Below are positions 35,490-50,999 of a stretch of 64,000 nucleotides of DNA, piece after piece. Location of the stretch: contig CP114496.1 in assembly GCA_027186245.1 (NCBI GenBank), positions 9,140,001 to 9,204,000 of the forward strand, in the 5' to 3' direction. The stretch comes from Coriaria nepalensis (taxonomy: Eukaryota; Streptophyta; Magnoliopsida; Cucurbitales; Coriariaceae). A model generated the notes under the pieces. The model made no database searches. It was not told where the DNA came from and saw only the letters and a list, made by a program, of their open reading frames with translations. Position numbers and translations under genes: made by a program. Position 1 is the first letter of the stretch, and each line of letters begins with the position of its first letter.

Positions 35490-36458
35490 GATTTGTAGTA
35501 TCTTGTCTGCTTCTGCTTTCTCTTTCGCTGCTAACCTCTGCCTAGCCGCTGTTTATACAATACATGGTGAAGAATATGTTATAGTTGTCATTTTCAAAGT
35601 TCAGATGTACCTGCATTTATTTCATTCATTGCTCTTTTGACATGAACATCTAGCTCTATGTAGAGACGATGAGGATCTGGACGATTCCGTAACTGTAATG
35701 AGACATCGCCTGAGAAATTATTTATAAAATAGAAGGGAACGTAAGTATTATATATCATCGTTGTATCAGTAAGAAAAGAAAGATATCTTTTTTGTAGTCA
35801 ACCTTTTCGATCTCCTGTTCTACAGCTTTGGCTATCTCGGTCTTCTACATCTGAATCCAATTTCAGGACACTTGCCCTTATAACTGCAAAATATTAGCAG
35901 CAAATTAACTAACATAATCTAACATGAATCGACATATTCCGTCAAGAGTTTCGAGCCATGTCCAATTTTTCCTCCTTTAGTTATTTATTTTCTTCATATT
36001 TAAATCATTTGAGATATGAATGACAAGACAATATAACGAACATACCATAAAAAGCATAGGCCTGGATCTGTTCTCTGGAATTGGGGAGCTTGTAGAAGGC
36101 ATCGGCCTCTTTTTCGGCCGAGGCACAGTATTGAATCGGTGCAACCACATTCACAAACACATTATCCTAACATAAAGAAACTATGAACTACAAGAATATG
36201 ATATTCTTTGTAACAGTAATATGATCAGGCAAATTGAAATTGGAAAAAGAACACAAAAATAAAAAAGCCCTTGGTTTTTGTTTCGCATCAAACATCTAGC
36301 TGTTGAACCCGTAAGGAAATATAGCTGCCAAACCTAAAGCCGAAGGACCAAGGCAAGAAATGCCAACCCGGTGCAAGGACTCTACTTCACTTTCCGAACT
36401 GTGCTCCAATTCCGACACTTGATTGCTCTACTATTATACAACCAAGTGATTGACCCAT
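35490..36458 (-). pseudogene. HIR protein, pseudogene 2 (truncated)
   Basis: A second HIR-family copy lies directly upstream. It begins MGQSLGCIIVEQSSVGIGAQ, closer to the usual HIR start MGQ.LGC than pseudogene 1. A stop follows shortly (FGK*), then [50 protein letters not shown] and AAKEKAEADKILQI, where similarity ends. Several stops and the missing last third rule out a product. With pseudogene 1 it is a decayed tandem pair. Confidence 0.88.
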
Positions 36459-37027
36459 GTTTATTTGATACCGGAATCCAATCCAACAGTATGTCTGCAA
36501 TCGATCGAATCTAGGGTTGGCAGATAGGGTTGTATATTATTTGGATCTACTATTACTGAATGAGGATACTTACTTGAGAAAAGAACAACTGAGAGAAGAA
36601 GCAGAGTGTTCCATACAAATTTATGAACAAACACTTAAAAAAGACAATTGTAAAGGGAACTAAAAGGAAAGCCCTAACGTGGAAGACAGGGATGAAAAAG
36701 ACAGGCACTAAAACAAGGCAATAGTTCTTGATAGTTTTTCATTCACCAAACAAACAAACTGTTACACGGATTTTTTGGTCTCATAAAAATTACTTCTCCC
36801 TTTTCTTCTCTTCCTCGCCTACCATTAACTTCTGCAATCTTTCGATTGCGCCTTAGACCATCACTACCAGCCACTAATTATCGACATTTAAGTCAACCAT
36901 ATACAGAAAGTGTGTCGAAAAGGTCAAACCACCCTGATTTTACATGTCAATGCATAACTTAAGCAGAGACAACTTCTTAAATCAAAAGTATCAATTCTAG
37001 TCACAGTGAATGATTATCATAACTCTA

Positions 37028-39560
37028 TTATGGTTCCCTGCTGTTCGGTTTTGGTGATGGTTTTGGAGAGTGAGGCGGATAATGATATGGAGAAGCATGA
37101 GGACCGTTCGGGCTCGACAAGCTTCTCAAATGCTGTCCATTTCTCTGTACAAACATGGATTGCGTTCTAAGGCCCGCACCATTTTTGACACTTGGGTTGG
37201 GTTTGAGCCGGCCTGATTGCATGGTCTGATAGTAGTACGACGAACTAGCCATATCCTTGAGGTTCGGCAAAGGCTTCAAGGTTTCAACGACTTCACTCAT
37301 CATAGGCCGGGCTTTCGGGTCACGGCAAAGGCAGTGAGATGCCAACTGGGCCGCCTTTTGGGCCCCTTTGATCGAGAAGTGACCTTCGAGACGTGGATCC
37401 ATTATCCGGAAGAATCTTCTTCTGTCTCCAAGTAGTGGTCTGGCCCATTCCACAAGGTTGTGTTCCCCATTTGGTCTGTTCTTGTCCATGGATCTTCGCC
37501 CGGTCAGCATTTCGAGTAGGACCACTCCAAAACTGTATACATCACTCTTCGAGGTCAAATGCCCTAGAAACAAGAATCAGAGCAAAATTTTAGTCTGGAC
37601 CCATTTAACCAAATTACATATATGTTCTTCTACATCAATTTTTTCATTACAAACTTACCAGTCATTACATATTCAGGTGCTGCATAGCCATAAGTACCCA
37701 TAACTCGGGTAGATACATGAGTTTTATCTCCCTCAGGACCATCTTTAGCAAGTCCAAAATCGGAGAGTTTTGCATTGTAATCCTTCAAGAATGGAAATTA
37801 GAAAAGATGAAATTTTCAATTAGTTATAATGGAACAGGTAAGGGAAGGAGTAAAGAGGGTTGTATTGTTTAAGAGAATAATTACTTACCGCGTCTAACAA
37901 AATGTTGGATGTTTTGAAATCACGATAGATCACTGGCCTTTGAGCTTCTTCGTGAAGGAAAGTTAGGCCCTTTGCGGCTCCAAGTGCGATTTTCATTCTG
38001 ATAGACCACGGAAGAGGCAGGGACCCTTCTCGATATAACATGGTTTTTAACCCGAGAAATAATATGTATATGTCGAGAATGGAAAAAAGAAATATGTCTA
38101 GATATTAAAATGAGAGAGTAAAATATTACTCAGTTCAAGATTCATAGTAAGTTTAAGAGAAGAAAATAGTTAATAACAAATCAAGAAGGTGAGAAAGGGT
38201 AGATTTCATACTTCTAAAGAGATGGTTTTCCAAACTTCCACGAGGCATAAACTCATAAACTAACAACCTCTGATCATCTTCAATGCAGCAACCAACCAAT
38301 TTAACTAAATTCGGATGAATAAGATCCCCAAGAAAGTTAACTTCAGCCTGAAAATATTAACAAATAACATAATTAATTTACCCCCCCAAAAAAAAAAAAA
38401 AAAACTTAAACCATGAAATGTAGAAAGAGGGGGAAAAGGGAGAGGTCATTACAAGCCACTCTTTATGACCTTGAAGACCATCATGGTTAAGAGTCTTGAC
38501 TGCCACTGTAAGACCAGTTCCGGGTTTGACCGGAGCTGTTCCGTTCTCTTCGATCCAACCTTTGAAGACACATCCGAACCCACCCTCACCAAGAAGACTC
38601 TCTGGTCTGAAATTTCTTGTTGCTAACTTGAGCTCGTTAAATGTGAACTTTCTAAGCTGAGAAGCAACCTTTAGTTCCTCACTAAATTTTGGAGTGGAAG
38701 AAGTACTTTCAGCATAACTAGTGGTCGATGAGGACCCTATAGCCGCAATGGGCTTATCTTTGCTTTCCTCGTTTCTAGGTTTACTTTCTGCTAATATGAA
38801 ACATATATCAAGTCAAAAAAAGGGTGGTTCTTATTAGATAACGTAGACAACATGATTATATACGGAAAATGTATGAAGTTTCCTTCCGGGGGCCTAAAAA
38901 TGGAAACATCCTCAACACAGTTAGTATTCTATTTCTAGCAATAAATCTCAAGGTGATACCAAAGAAAGAAATTTTGTGAATCAGAGAAAGTTAGTAATTT
39001 CATAGTGAGAGAATCATATACTATATTTCTTCATGAATAACTCTTAAGAACATAAAGCTACATAAAGCTCCAAAATTTACACAAACCTTAGTTCTAATAC
39101 ATCAGTAGAAACCATCGCCAGTTTGGACCCAAAAAACTATATTCCTCAAAGCTGATCTAAGTGCAAAGTTGAGTTTGACCTCAAAATTTAACTAAAATGG
39201 ACCCTAACCCAGAAAAAAAAAATTCAATCAAGAAAACTATGTTGTTTTTAAAAAGGACCTCCTTGAGAAGTGAAATCTGGATTTTCATCGAAGATGATAG
39301 AAGAAAACAGAGAAAGAGTAAGACAAAGAAGGGAGGAAATTTTTACCGTAATGACTAGTAGTGCCACTCATGAAACTATCAACTTTGGATCCACTTAAAG
39401 AGCTATCAACCTTTGATCTTGAAGGCATACAGCTGCTAATGAACCTCAGCTTAACCCAACAGCCAGTCGCTTCGTCCTCCGACTCATCTTTCTTCACCTT
39501 CTTCTGCTTCTTCCCCTCTTCCTTTGATTTTTTACCCACATCCCAATTATCCATACCCAT
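37028..39560 (-). CDS. Receptor-like cytoplasmic kinase, subfamily VII, PBL34/35/36-like
   Basis: This is a serine/threonine kinase that relays signals from pattern-recognition receptors at the plasma membrane. Six exons (39347-39560, 38453-38787, 38212-38347, 37889-38025, 37659-37782, 37028-37563) join in phase into 493 residues. The start [20 protein letters not shown] offers a glycine for N-myristoylation, and [18 protein letters not shown] is the conserved N-terminal block. Kinase landmarks are [14 protein letters not shown] (P-loop), VAVKTL (lysine), [13 protein letters not shown] (catalytic loop), [20 protein letters not shown] and [17 protein letters not shown] (activation and P+1 loops). 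The tail is Pro/Ser-rich ([18 protein letters not shown]). All catalytic residues are present. The ATG at 39560 matches the start of Arabidopsis PBL34-type proteins. The upstream region carries a CT/GA-rich tract typical of plant 5' UTRs. Confidence 0.96.
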
Positions 39561-39599
39561 CTTCTCAAAATCTCTCAAAATAGAAAAAAAATATCAGAT

Positions 39600-42230
39600 T
39601 TTTTTCATGATCCAGAAATTACAGAAGAAAACCCACTTGATAAGTAACCTAAAAAAAACAAATATCCCCAAACATTTTCAAACCAGTCAATTTTCCAAAA
39701 GGAAGCAGGCGGAAAAATGGGAGATCAAACAACCCTAAGAAGCTTAATAAGTGAAATTAAGATAAAACCAGATAAACAAATCGGGTCAAAAGTAGCAGAG
39801 AGAGAGAAGTGAAGAGAGAGAGACAGGCGTGGAAAAGGTGGCCGCTTGAGAAAGAGGGAAAGCGTTCCCAATAACGGGCAATACGGGCAGGTTGTAACAG
39901 TGGGAGAGTCGGGTAAGTTGGGCAGATGAGAGAGAGAGAGAGAGAGAGAGAAGGAGAGTTGTATCACAGTCTTTCATAACAGTAGCCTTGGGCATATTCC
40001 AGACATCAAATCTACTTTAATTTAGAATTTTTCTTTTTTCCATTTTCAGCATTTCTTCTTTCTCTCCTTTTCTTTATTGCCATTACCTCATCAGGTGGAT
40101 TCAAAATCCTTCTAATCACCTGATAAGTTCGTACCTCGGTTAAAAAAACAAAAACAGGAACAAAATCAAAATCAAAATTTTGAGTTTTTTGAACAGTTAA
40201 TGTAGTAAAATGATTAACAGGATATGATCTTGTTCTCATAATATCAATCATCTAAAACAATCACAACTATTTAGAGTAGATTCATAAACTAACATTAAAT
40301 CTCACCCACTCTTTCTTCTCACAATATTAATGGTGATGAATGAAGTATTCTAACCCGTACTCGGAATAGAAAACTTTCTCATAGTAATATTAAATCTCTA
40401 TCTCTTAAGTCTTAATAACCAGAACCTTTTCGGTTAATATTCGACTCTTTTCATACGTGTTTTTTGTTTCGTATCCACATGATACCGTTTTCCATCCTTT
40501 GCGGATAATAAGTAGACACATAAAAATTGGGAATTTTAAACTATTATATTTTGATTTTAAAGCATAACTGATGATTGATTGTAGGCAAAGAACAGTTAGA
40601 TTTATTATTTTAAAAATTTATAAAATTTTATATTTTATTTTTCTTATAATTATTAAATTTATTTTAAAATTAAATTAAATTATTTATAATTTAATCGATA
40701 ACTTACCTATCAAATTCAACCTATAAACCCCATCATAAATTGAAGGTGAAGAAGAAGTCCTACAAAAATAGGGTATAGCCTTAAGAATTTGACCTAAAAT
40801 TTTGACTTTTTTTCTTTTTTTTTTTTTTTTGTCTTTCCCCACTAAAAATTGAGTTAAAGATAATTATTTATTAATAAGAGTCCTTTTTAATTGAAGTTAG
40901 ACTTATTAATTTACCAATAAGACAACAACACCACCTTAAATAGTTGATTAAACTAAAGGCCACTACTAATGTTGCCACTATTATATATCCAAAATTGAGG
41001 TCACAATTTACTTGATGTTTTTTTTTTTTTTTTTTCATGACAAAATTATTATTTTAAAGAAAATAGATAACATACTTTATTTTTTAGACCCCAAAAAAAA
41101 AAAGTGATTTTTGTCAATGTGGAAATAATACTTAGATGTCTTTTTCCTTCTGTTTATAAAAATTTGGTCGTGTAGTGACCTCTATCCTTCCTTGCCCAAA
41201 AAAAAAAAAAAAAAAAATCATCATTGTGAGGTTTACTCATCTATCAATTTATTTCTCCAAAATTATAGGCCAAAAATATTTCTACATTAATAGATTTTTA
41301 GGGTATTAATTTATCTTAAAACATACGAAATGAGAAATAATAAAAAAAAATCAAATTTAAGTAAATTATAATATTATTTATTCACTCATTAATTAGATAA
41401 TTAATATAAGTAATTATTAAATCATCTTTCTTATTTATTTAGTATTCTTACCATTTTCCAATTAAAAATATCTGTAACTTGCAAATTTTTTGCTTTTCCT
41501 TAACCTAATTCATATTTTATGTGTTACATATTAAATTCATAAAAGCTTGTAAGATGTCATAAAATCACAATCGTAAAGTTTATAGCAATATAGTAAAAAA
41601 TAGTGTTGGGATTTAATGAGCAAGTCATGAATAGAGAGAACTTTTCTTCATGATGATGGACTGGCTGGAAAATAATACCGGAGGGAAAACGACGCTAGAG
41701 AAGAGAGGAGAAAAAAAGAACGGCGGTTCTTTGTAAGTTTATAGTATTATCCTCTTAAATCTTAAATTTTTTTTATATCTTATGCCTACATGAATTTTAA
41801 ATTTTTAATATTTTATGTATTGTGTTTTGAAAATATGAATATCCGATCATATATCCATAATCTGACATTGAATCCATAATTAATTAGTTCGGATCGGATC
41901 AGATATTGGGTATATCAATACCTAGTATGAGCATGCATGAATTAAGAAGCAGATTTGAGTTCTTTTATTTTCCTTTACAAGTCATAGACTTTTAACGTTA
42001 TTATTTATTTCCTTTCCTTTTATTTTCCTATAATTATAATGGGTAATTTTAATTGTTTTCCTTACTAGCAAACATTATGGTTGTATTTAAGATAGCAAAC
42101 CTTTTGGTTATTCTGGAGAGATATCAAGAGTTTAGAGCAATTCCCAATACCTCTCTCGGCATCAACGTGAGGTTGATTCGAGAGGTTGCATTAGTCTTTG
42201 TGAAAACCTTGATCAGAAGGTTAAAAACAA
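39600..42230. other. AT-rich spacer
   Basis: The first 400 bases are the kinase 5' region with a (GA)n tract at about 39926-39952. The rest is AT-rich with many homopolymer runs. The open frames here are short and random-looking. I see no gene. Confidence 0.55.
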
Positions 42231-42235
42231 AAGAC

Positions 42236-42433
42236 ATGGGTTTTATTAAGTTGTGAGGGTTTGTGTTAATAGCTGTCTTAGCCATAGTGATACATACCCT
42301 TTACGCTGTTATAACTTCTGATGATAAATATTGGCAAAATAGAGTGCTTCCGGCCAGGGAGGCTACCAATAAGGCAAGTGGCGGATCCACTCCAGCTCAG
42401 GTCAAGCGATCGCAAAAATAAATAAGTAAATAA

Positions 42434-42475
<42 letters not shown>

Positions 42476-43928
42476 AAAAGTAAATATTGGTAGAGTGAAA
42501 ATATTAAGCACTTATTATATATTTATTATTTCTAAGATTTTATCTGATCAACATTTAGTTTATATATTTTTTTAATTTAATAAATAATATTTATAATTAT
42601 TATAAATAAAAATTTATCGGAGCTCAATTTTTCTCGTGACTCCGACGCAGAATAAGCCTGCCCATCTTGATCCTTTGAAGCAAAAACTTACATGCTCACA
42701 GGTAAATAGTATGCATTAATCTTCATCCACAAGTTTTCTTTCATTTCTGCTTTTGTTTACATAAGCATGTTGAGTTTAATGAAGTTTTAATTGAATGCAT
42801 GCAGGAGGATGCAGGGCACGAATCTCACACATAGAATCATGGCACCTAGGGAGTACCGGAGGTTGCGTGGCATCTACTCCAATCGATTATGTTGGAGATG
42901 CGATCCAAATTGGGAGGCTAATCGGAAGAAGCTCACATCGTGCGTAATGGGTTTTGGACGCGGGACTACAGGAGCCGCAGCCGGTGAAATCTACATGCTA
43001 ACCGACGCATCAGATAACGACTTGGTAGACCCTAAATCCGGTACTCTCCGATATGGCTGCCTCCAAGAAAAACCACTTTGGATCATATTCAAGCAAGACA
43101 TGAACATCAAATTGAAGGAGGAGCTTATGCTGACACCCGACAAGACCATCGACGCGCGTGGGGCTAAAGTTCACATTGCAAATGGAGGTTCATTTAACAT
43201 ATTTCTGACGAAGAATATCATCATTCACGGACTGCACATCCACAATATCGTAGGTCTCTCAGGAGGGACTGTTAGACACTCCCCAAAACAAAAGGGAACA
43301 AGGGGTCCGTCCGAAGGTGATACTATCGGCATCCTTGGATCATCAAATATCTGGATTGATCATGTCTCCTTGAGTAACTGTCAAGATGGGCTTATCTATG
43401 CTGTTAACTGGTCCGCTGCTATTACTATCTCGGACTCTCATTTCACAAAGCATGATCGCGTCATTTTGTTGGGTGCCAGTGATACAAATGCCGATGATGC
43501 AAAGATGGGAGTAACAGTTGCTATATAATCACTTCGATAAGGGTCTGGTCCAAAGGATGCCTAGATGCAGATGGGATTTCTTCCATGTTGTTAACAATGA
43601 TTATACTGAATGGGAAATGTATGCCATTGGTGGAACCCGTAATCCTACCATTATGAGCCAGGGCAATCGCTTCTACGCTTCATCGAACCCTATTACACAA
43701 AGCAAGTGACATTACATAATGGCGTTTCAGAATTAGAGTGGAAGAAGTGGAAATGGACTTCATGGGGAGAGATCTATTGGAGAACGGAGCAATATTTACT
43801 CAAACCGGAAGTCCGGCATCATGCAGTGAGCCGAAAATGATTAAGGCATTGCCGGCTAAAAAAATTGCTGCAATGACAGCTTCTGGGGGTGCTCTAGTCT
43901 AGATTGCATACCTAAACAACCATGTTAA
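42236..43928 (+). pseudogene. Pectate lyase copy 6, pseudogene with MITE in exon 1
   Basis: Exon 1 starts at 42236 (MGFIKL, then TGA instead of arginine, then GFVLIAVLAIVIHTLYAV) and is interrupted after ATNKA by a 275-bp MITE. It resumes as NKPAHLDPLKQ up to about 42701. Exon 2 starts at about 42805. A frameshift garbles the [15 protein letters not shown] region, and the core then reads well: [53 protein letters not shown]. One added base in VTVA(Y)NHFDK near 43523 shifts the frame. Further shifts and deletions follow at 43700-43915. The DGDAI calcium motif has changed to EGDTI. It is non-functional, and lies some 11 kb from the other copies, past VDAC, the HIR pseudogenes and the kinase. 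Confidence 0.92.
42376..42650. mobile_element. hAT-type MITE inside pectate lyase copy 6
   Basis: This is a 275-bp AT-rich insert with an (AT)n core. The eight bases before it (aataaggc, 42368-42375) recur after it (aataagcc, 42651-42658) with one change. The left end reads AGTGGCGGATCCACTCC and the right end, reversed, CTGCGTCGGAGTCACG, an imperfect terminal repeat. The same family appears at 63515. An 8-bp duplication and GTGGCGGA ends are typical of hAT MITEs. Confidence 0.8.
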
Positions 43929-43934
43929 TGTACC

Positions 43935-44440
43935 CGTGGAGGGAAATTTGAACCAATAAATTATCTTATTTTTGTGTGAATAATAAGTGATATTCTACAA
44001 CTATTTTAAGTGTGAATAAATTATCTTTTTTTTTTTTTTGAGCTAATACATATTTTATGTGTAACATAGTAAATCATAAAAACTTGTAAAGATGTTAATA
44101 TTTAGAAAAAAAGTAGTTTATAAAATCATATAGTAAAAGTTAGGCCAACTTGTAAGATGTTTGATTGGATATTTTGGGCTCTCTATTGTTTATTGTTTTT
44201 AGCTAAATAAATTAAACATAGAAAAGCGACATGTCGTCTGATGAAATTGGTGATTCCTTTTCTCTTCAATAACAATACTAGTTCATACTAAACCTTGCTT
44301 GATTGAGTGAAGAAGATGAACCAAATGGTCTTTTCTCACCCCTTAGAGCTTACTACTCTACATATTTTTTATCACAAGAAATGCGTAGCTGCTAAAGATA
44401 CAAGTAAAAGGACTTTTTTGGCCAATTTCATAGCTGGAAT
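43935..44440. other. Spacer between pectate lyase copy 6 and CLP1
   Basis: The first part is the pectate-lyase 3' flank shared with other copies ('gagggaaatttgaacc'). The rest is AT-rich and holds nothing recognisable. Confidence 0.5.
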
Positions 44441-44442
44441 TT

Positions 44443-47064
44443 TCATGTTTCAAGCCACGTCAAGGTTCCGACAATTAAATATTTGCTCGGCAGCTCCCCG
44501 GCTGAAGGTGCAAGATATGTAATTTTCTTCCTGAGAAAAAGCAGAAGAAAAAGGGTCAGAAATTATAATCCGGTAACTAATAATGAGAGAGAGAGAGAGA
44601 GAAAGACGAGGAATCTAACCTCTGAATATCAACGTCCGTGATGTAGATGAACCCAGCTACATTACTGCAGCAGATATGGAAAAAATTTAATAATAGTGAT
44701 GAATGGTACGAACAGAGCAACCAAGAGGGAGGGTGGGAGAGGGGGAGTGCGATTATGTGCCAACATTTTCATAGGACTAGAAGGGAAGAACTTATATTAC
44801 CTTGAAATGATTTCATCTGGTTCTTTGGCAAACGAAACAGCAAGAACTACATGGAGCAAATCTTGGTTTATATTGACAGGGACTAATCTTGTGGGGTCTG
44901 CAGAAGGCTCTGCGCCGATAGGCAGAGCCGACCGTGGAGCTTGTGGGCCACCACCAATTCGATAGATAAATAAATCGCCGAAATTTGAAACATTGGAGTG
45001 TGGGGACAGATCATTTGTGAGGCCGTAGAAATATTCCTGGTAGAAAAACATTAGTAATTACAAAAATTTGAACTCCACAAAAATTTCATTAATTTAAGCT
45101 TGTACAGCCCTATAGAACAGTTTGTATCAGCATATACAATAATCATTATATACCCGTATCCTATAACTCCTGGCTTTTTGACGGAACTTGATATTCCTCG
45201 ATACAACACCCCCTGACTTTTGAAGTTTCACAACATCTACATTAGGTTTCTTTTTAAGTACATCTCTAAGCATACTGTAAAGTTTTTCCTGCAGGAAACA
45301 TAGTAAAGAGGAAAAATACTTGAATGCTATAGATGTAGTTGCCATCAGGTTATGCCCGGACCACAAGTTTCATGAAGAAGTAATAATCTACAAGTGAGGG
45401 AGAAAGAAAACAAAAGAAAAGATAAAGACAAGAATTTACTTGACCCAAAACCAAGACTACATCAGCCTTGTATGTCTCTATTGCATGAAGCAGCAGCTGC
45501 AGAAAGATCAGATTGAAACAATAATAAGAACACAAATCATGAACAATGAAAATTATCAAAAAAGAAATCACCGAAGAGGTTGCTTCAGAATTTCTTACCT
45601 CGTACCCTATACTCTCTATCCAGCCCATAGTGTTGATCACCATGCCTGCAGCTCGAGATTCAGAATTTCCGGCAAATTGTCTCTCAAGAATTTGGGCAAG
45701 CTCCTTCGCAAGTACTCTATACAGATCTACATTGTTGCTGCAAAGCAATAGATAGTAATCAATCTTACAGCATTAGCAATAAATACTTCAAATCTGAAGA
45801 AAATGGGGCCATTCCAAGTATAAGAGATCTCATTTTATAGCACTCAAAAGCTGAGTGGACGGATACATTAAGAAATATAAGATAAGGAGCTTACCTAGGA
45901 GTAGCATGGCCATAGAAGTAAACTAGAGGTATTTCAAGGGGAATCCCTTCCACTGGATCGATGGGCATCTCAATAGGTGTTGCAGCAATGCACCCAGGAA
46001 TTGTTATAGAACCCTGACCAATATCCAAGTCCACAAAAGTAGGTTTCCAACCCTGTTTAGCAGCCCAACTGAGAAGCATCCTTGAGAAGGTGCTTTTTCC
46101 GGAATCTGTAGGACCCACCACAACCACCCTCGGACCCTGATCACCCAACAGATACATCAATCTCATACAGATAGAGAAGATACAAGGAAATGAAATTGAA
46201 TAAGTAAGACGCAGTTTTATTACTAAGAAGCTACCCTAATCCTCTAAAGTGAAAGCTTGTGCTGTAAAAGTTCAGACAGGAACTACTCCAGAAAAAGTAA
46301 AACTGAAAATTGAATCAAATTTCAAAATTTTCATGGTTCTTACATCATGGATAATATGAACACATCTAGCAGGTAATACCTGAGAAGATTCAGGGTCATT
46401 GGAAGATGATGCCTTGGCACGGCTTCTTCGTCCTTCTAGTATGGCATGGACATTCACATAACTGACCATAGGCGTCTGAAATCAAGAATTATATGAATAA
46501 AAAGAAAAAAGAAAAAAAAAATCTTTTTTCGTAATTTGACATTTTCTCTTTTCTTGGGGAGAGGAGAAAGTTACGTTACCTCATCTGCAGTATAATCAGT
46601 TTCTGTGGTCCCGTCCATTTCGATTGTTGCTCCATGCCAAGTGAAAACCTAATTCATGAAATTCAAAACTCTTGCTTTCAACTGAATGTGAGAGCTCTTA
46701 TTAGCAATCAAAAGAGAGAACTTTAATTCACCTCATCAACATCCATATTATAATCCCACTTTAAGCAAAAACTATGAATCATTCGAGCAACTGACAACAA
46801 TCAAACACAAATTGTAAACGCAACAGACGCTGGGAATCGAGCTGAAAATTTGAAACTTACAGCGAATTTCAGTCTAGGAGGGAAGGTGAGCCAGATTTGA
46901 GGAGCAAGCTCGGTTCCGTAAATCTCAGCAGTTCCGGTGAGAAGCCTAAGACGGGTAGATGTATCGTTGCCGACTTCGATCCTGAGCTCACTCTCACTGT
47001 CCAGCTTGACCTGCCGAATCGACGACGCTGACGCCGACGCGGCGGCTCCTCCGGCGTACGCCAT
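44443..47064 (-). CDS. CLPS3: CLP1 polynucleotide 5'-hydroxyl kinase / mRNA cleavage factor subunit
   Basis: CLP1 is a nuclear subunit of cleavage factor II in mRNA 3'-end formation, with an RNA 5'-kinase fold. Ten exons are placed: 46861-47064, 46580-46648, 46380-46475, 45895-46136, 45599-45737, 45440-45496, 45154-45288, 44801-45036, 44620-44664 and 44443-44530. They total 436 residues with no interruption. The N-terminal domain starts MAYAGGAAASASASSIRQVK. The ATP-binding loop is VVVGPTDSGKSTFSRMLLSW. Next come FVDLDIGQGSITIPGCIAAT, GMVINTMGWIESIGYELLLH, VVLVLGQ and EYFYGLTNDLSPHSNV. The C-terminal domain ends LPSKYLIVGTLTWLET. The symbol follows the Arabidopsis CLP1-like genes; whether this is the CLPS3 or CLPS5 orthologue cannot be told by eye. 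It shares its 5' flank with the divergent NDUFAF7-like pseudogene. Confidence 0.96.
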
Positions 47065-49337
<2,273 letters not shown>

Positions 49338-49663
49338 AGAAGTTCAATAATATTATCACTTGGATTTTGCTACCCAGTTTTTTTATGCCTTAGTATTTCT
49401 GTATGGTTGAGGTTTCATACAAATTTCGATCCAGTCCTTCTCAATATAACAAACTCCAGTTTGAAATAAAATCAACCTTTGCTGAAATGACATTAAGCAG
49501 CAAGCGCAAGCACAGCAAACTATATTTGATAAACTGATCATAATCCGGAAACATTAAACATGAAGAACAGAGTGGATGAAAACAATTACACAATCCAGAA
49601 GGAGAAGAAGCATATATATATTGAGTAATGAAAACTAGAAAAGATGAGATCAAATTCGATTCC

Positions 49664-50269
49664 TCACTTGTGCTTCTTAACTTTAAGCTCAATCTCGTCC
49701 TTCTTCACGCCAACTACCCGATCAACTTCCACTCCTCTCTTCAACAACACAATCGTCGGCATCGCTTGCACCTGAAATTCCTGCGCCACATCCTGCATTT
49801 AAAAGAAGAACATGAGTTTATATCATGGTTTAGAGAATCAAAAACTGAGATAAAAAAAGGTATTTAAAAAAAAAAAAAAACATACAGCAAGCTCGTCGAC
49901 ATCGATCTTGACGAACTCGACGTCGGTGTATTTGGAGGCCATGGCGTGGATTGCCGGCTCTAGGAGCTTACACGGACCGCACCACGCAGCAGAGAAACCA
50001 ATTACCGTCTGGATGGAAGCAAAAGAAGAATCAGTATTCAGTCAGATCCTTGATTTACCAAAAAACCCTAGAAAAAACATGGAAGAAATATTGAGTAACG
50101 AAAGAGGGAAAGAAAAGAAGTTTACGAGCTGAGAGGATTCTCTGGCGGAGTTGTAGTGCAGCTGCCATCTCGCAGAGGAGTGAAAGCTGAGTACGTTAGA
50201 AGTTTCCGGCGACGGAGTCGCGGCGGCAGCGGCCGAGTCCCCTACGAAGCTTGATAAGATACCTCCCAT
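49664..50269 (-). CDS. Thioredoxin h, subgroup II (TRX-h2-like)
   Basis: The product is a small dithiol-disulfide oxidoreductase. Three exons (50126-50269, 49886-50008, 49664-49792) give 131 residues. The N-terminus MGGILSSFVGDSAAAAATPS has the MGG start used for N-myristoylation in subgroup II, which can direct it to membranes, followed by an extension. The core has ARWQLHYN, the active site WCGPC in IGFSAAWCGPCKLLEPAIHA, FVKIDVDELADVAQEF, and the cis-proline in QAMPTIVLLKRGVEVDRVVG. It ends KVKKHK. No defects are seen. Neighbours on both sides are pseudogenes. Confidence 0.96.
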
Positions 50270-50299
50270 CTTGTAGAATGTAGGGTGTGAACGCTTTCT

Positions 50300-50925
50300 G
50301 AATGTGTTCTAAACGAGGTCCATCCTCATTGACTGTCGAGTATGGAGAGAGAATGGTCGTTCAGATTACCGCCTACTCATCACACCGGTTTACTTTTTAT
50401 TTTATTTTATTTTAATCCAATTGGCTTATATTTTTTGAATGACTTATAAGAAAAATAATTTAAAAAAAAAAAAAATCTAACATATTTACTTTTTTTTAAT
50501 AATTTTATTTCACTATCATCTTCCAGCAAATAACCTCTAATAAATCTCTAGTTTGTGACTGGTTAAATGATGTCTACATTCTAAATCTGATCTCTAAACA
50601 TGTTTTAATAACAAAGGGAAGAACATCACACAAGGCTCATCCTCCATCTTTCAATATTAGATTTTCTATATTTTTTCATGGATGATCAAGAACAGAAGTG
50701 TAGGGCATCTACTTTATAAATGCAAATATTATTTACAGCACCAAAGAGAGAACCAACTTCAAAAGCAAGTTGAAACTCGAAACTCGATTTGGCCATTCGA
50801 CCATCCAAAATCATTTCCATGTTAAGAGATGCATAGGATGAAATATAATCAAAGAATGTAAGACGTAAAAGGGTAAAGTTGAAGAACGTGCTAGTTCCTT
50901 TCCGTTAGAACTTGCATGCTTATGG
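50300..50925. other. Spacer
   Basis: This is the thioredoxin 5' flank followed by AT-rich sequence. Near 50900-51000, minus-strand remnants of the VIH C-terminus ([18 protein letters not shown]) continue past that gene's present stop. Confidence 0.5.
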
Positions 50926-50999
50926 AACGGCCAGAGATTTACCAGGCATTCGAGCACTGCTGCACTTTTCAAGAAATACCCCGAGAATCCAGCCGGAGT

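Noticed and set aside
39725..39995. Two minus-strand frames upstream of the kinase
   Set aside because: They are serine/leucine-rich readings of the CT-rich 5' region, not conserved proteins.
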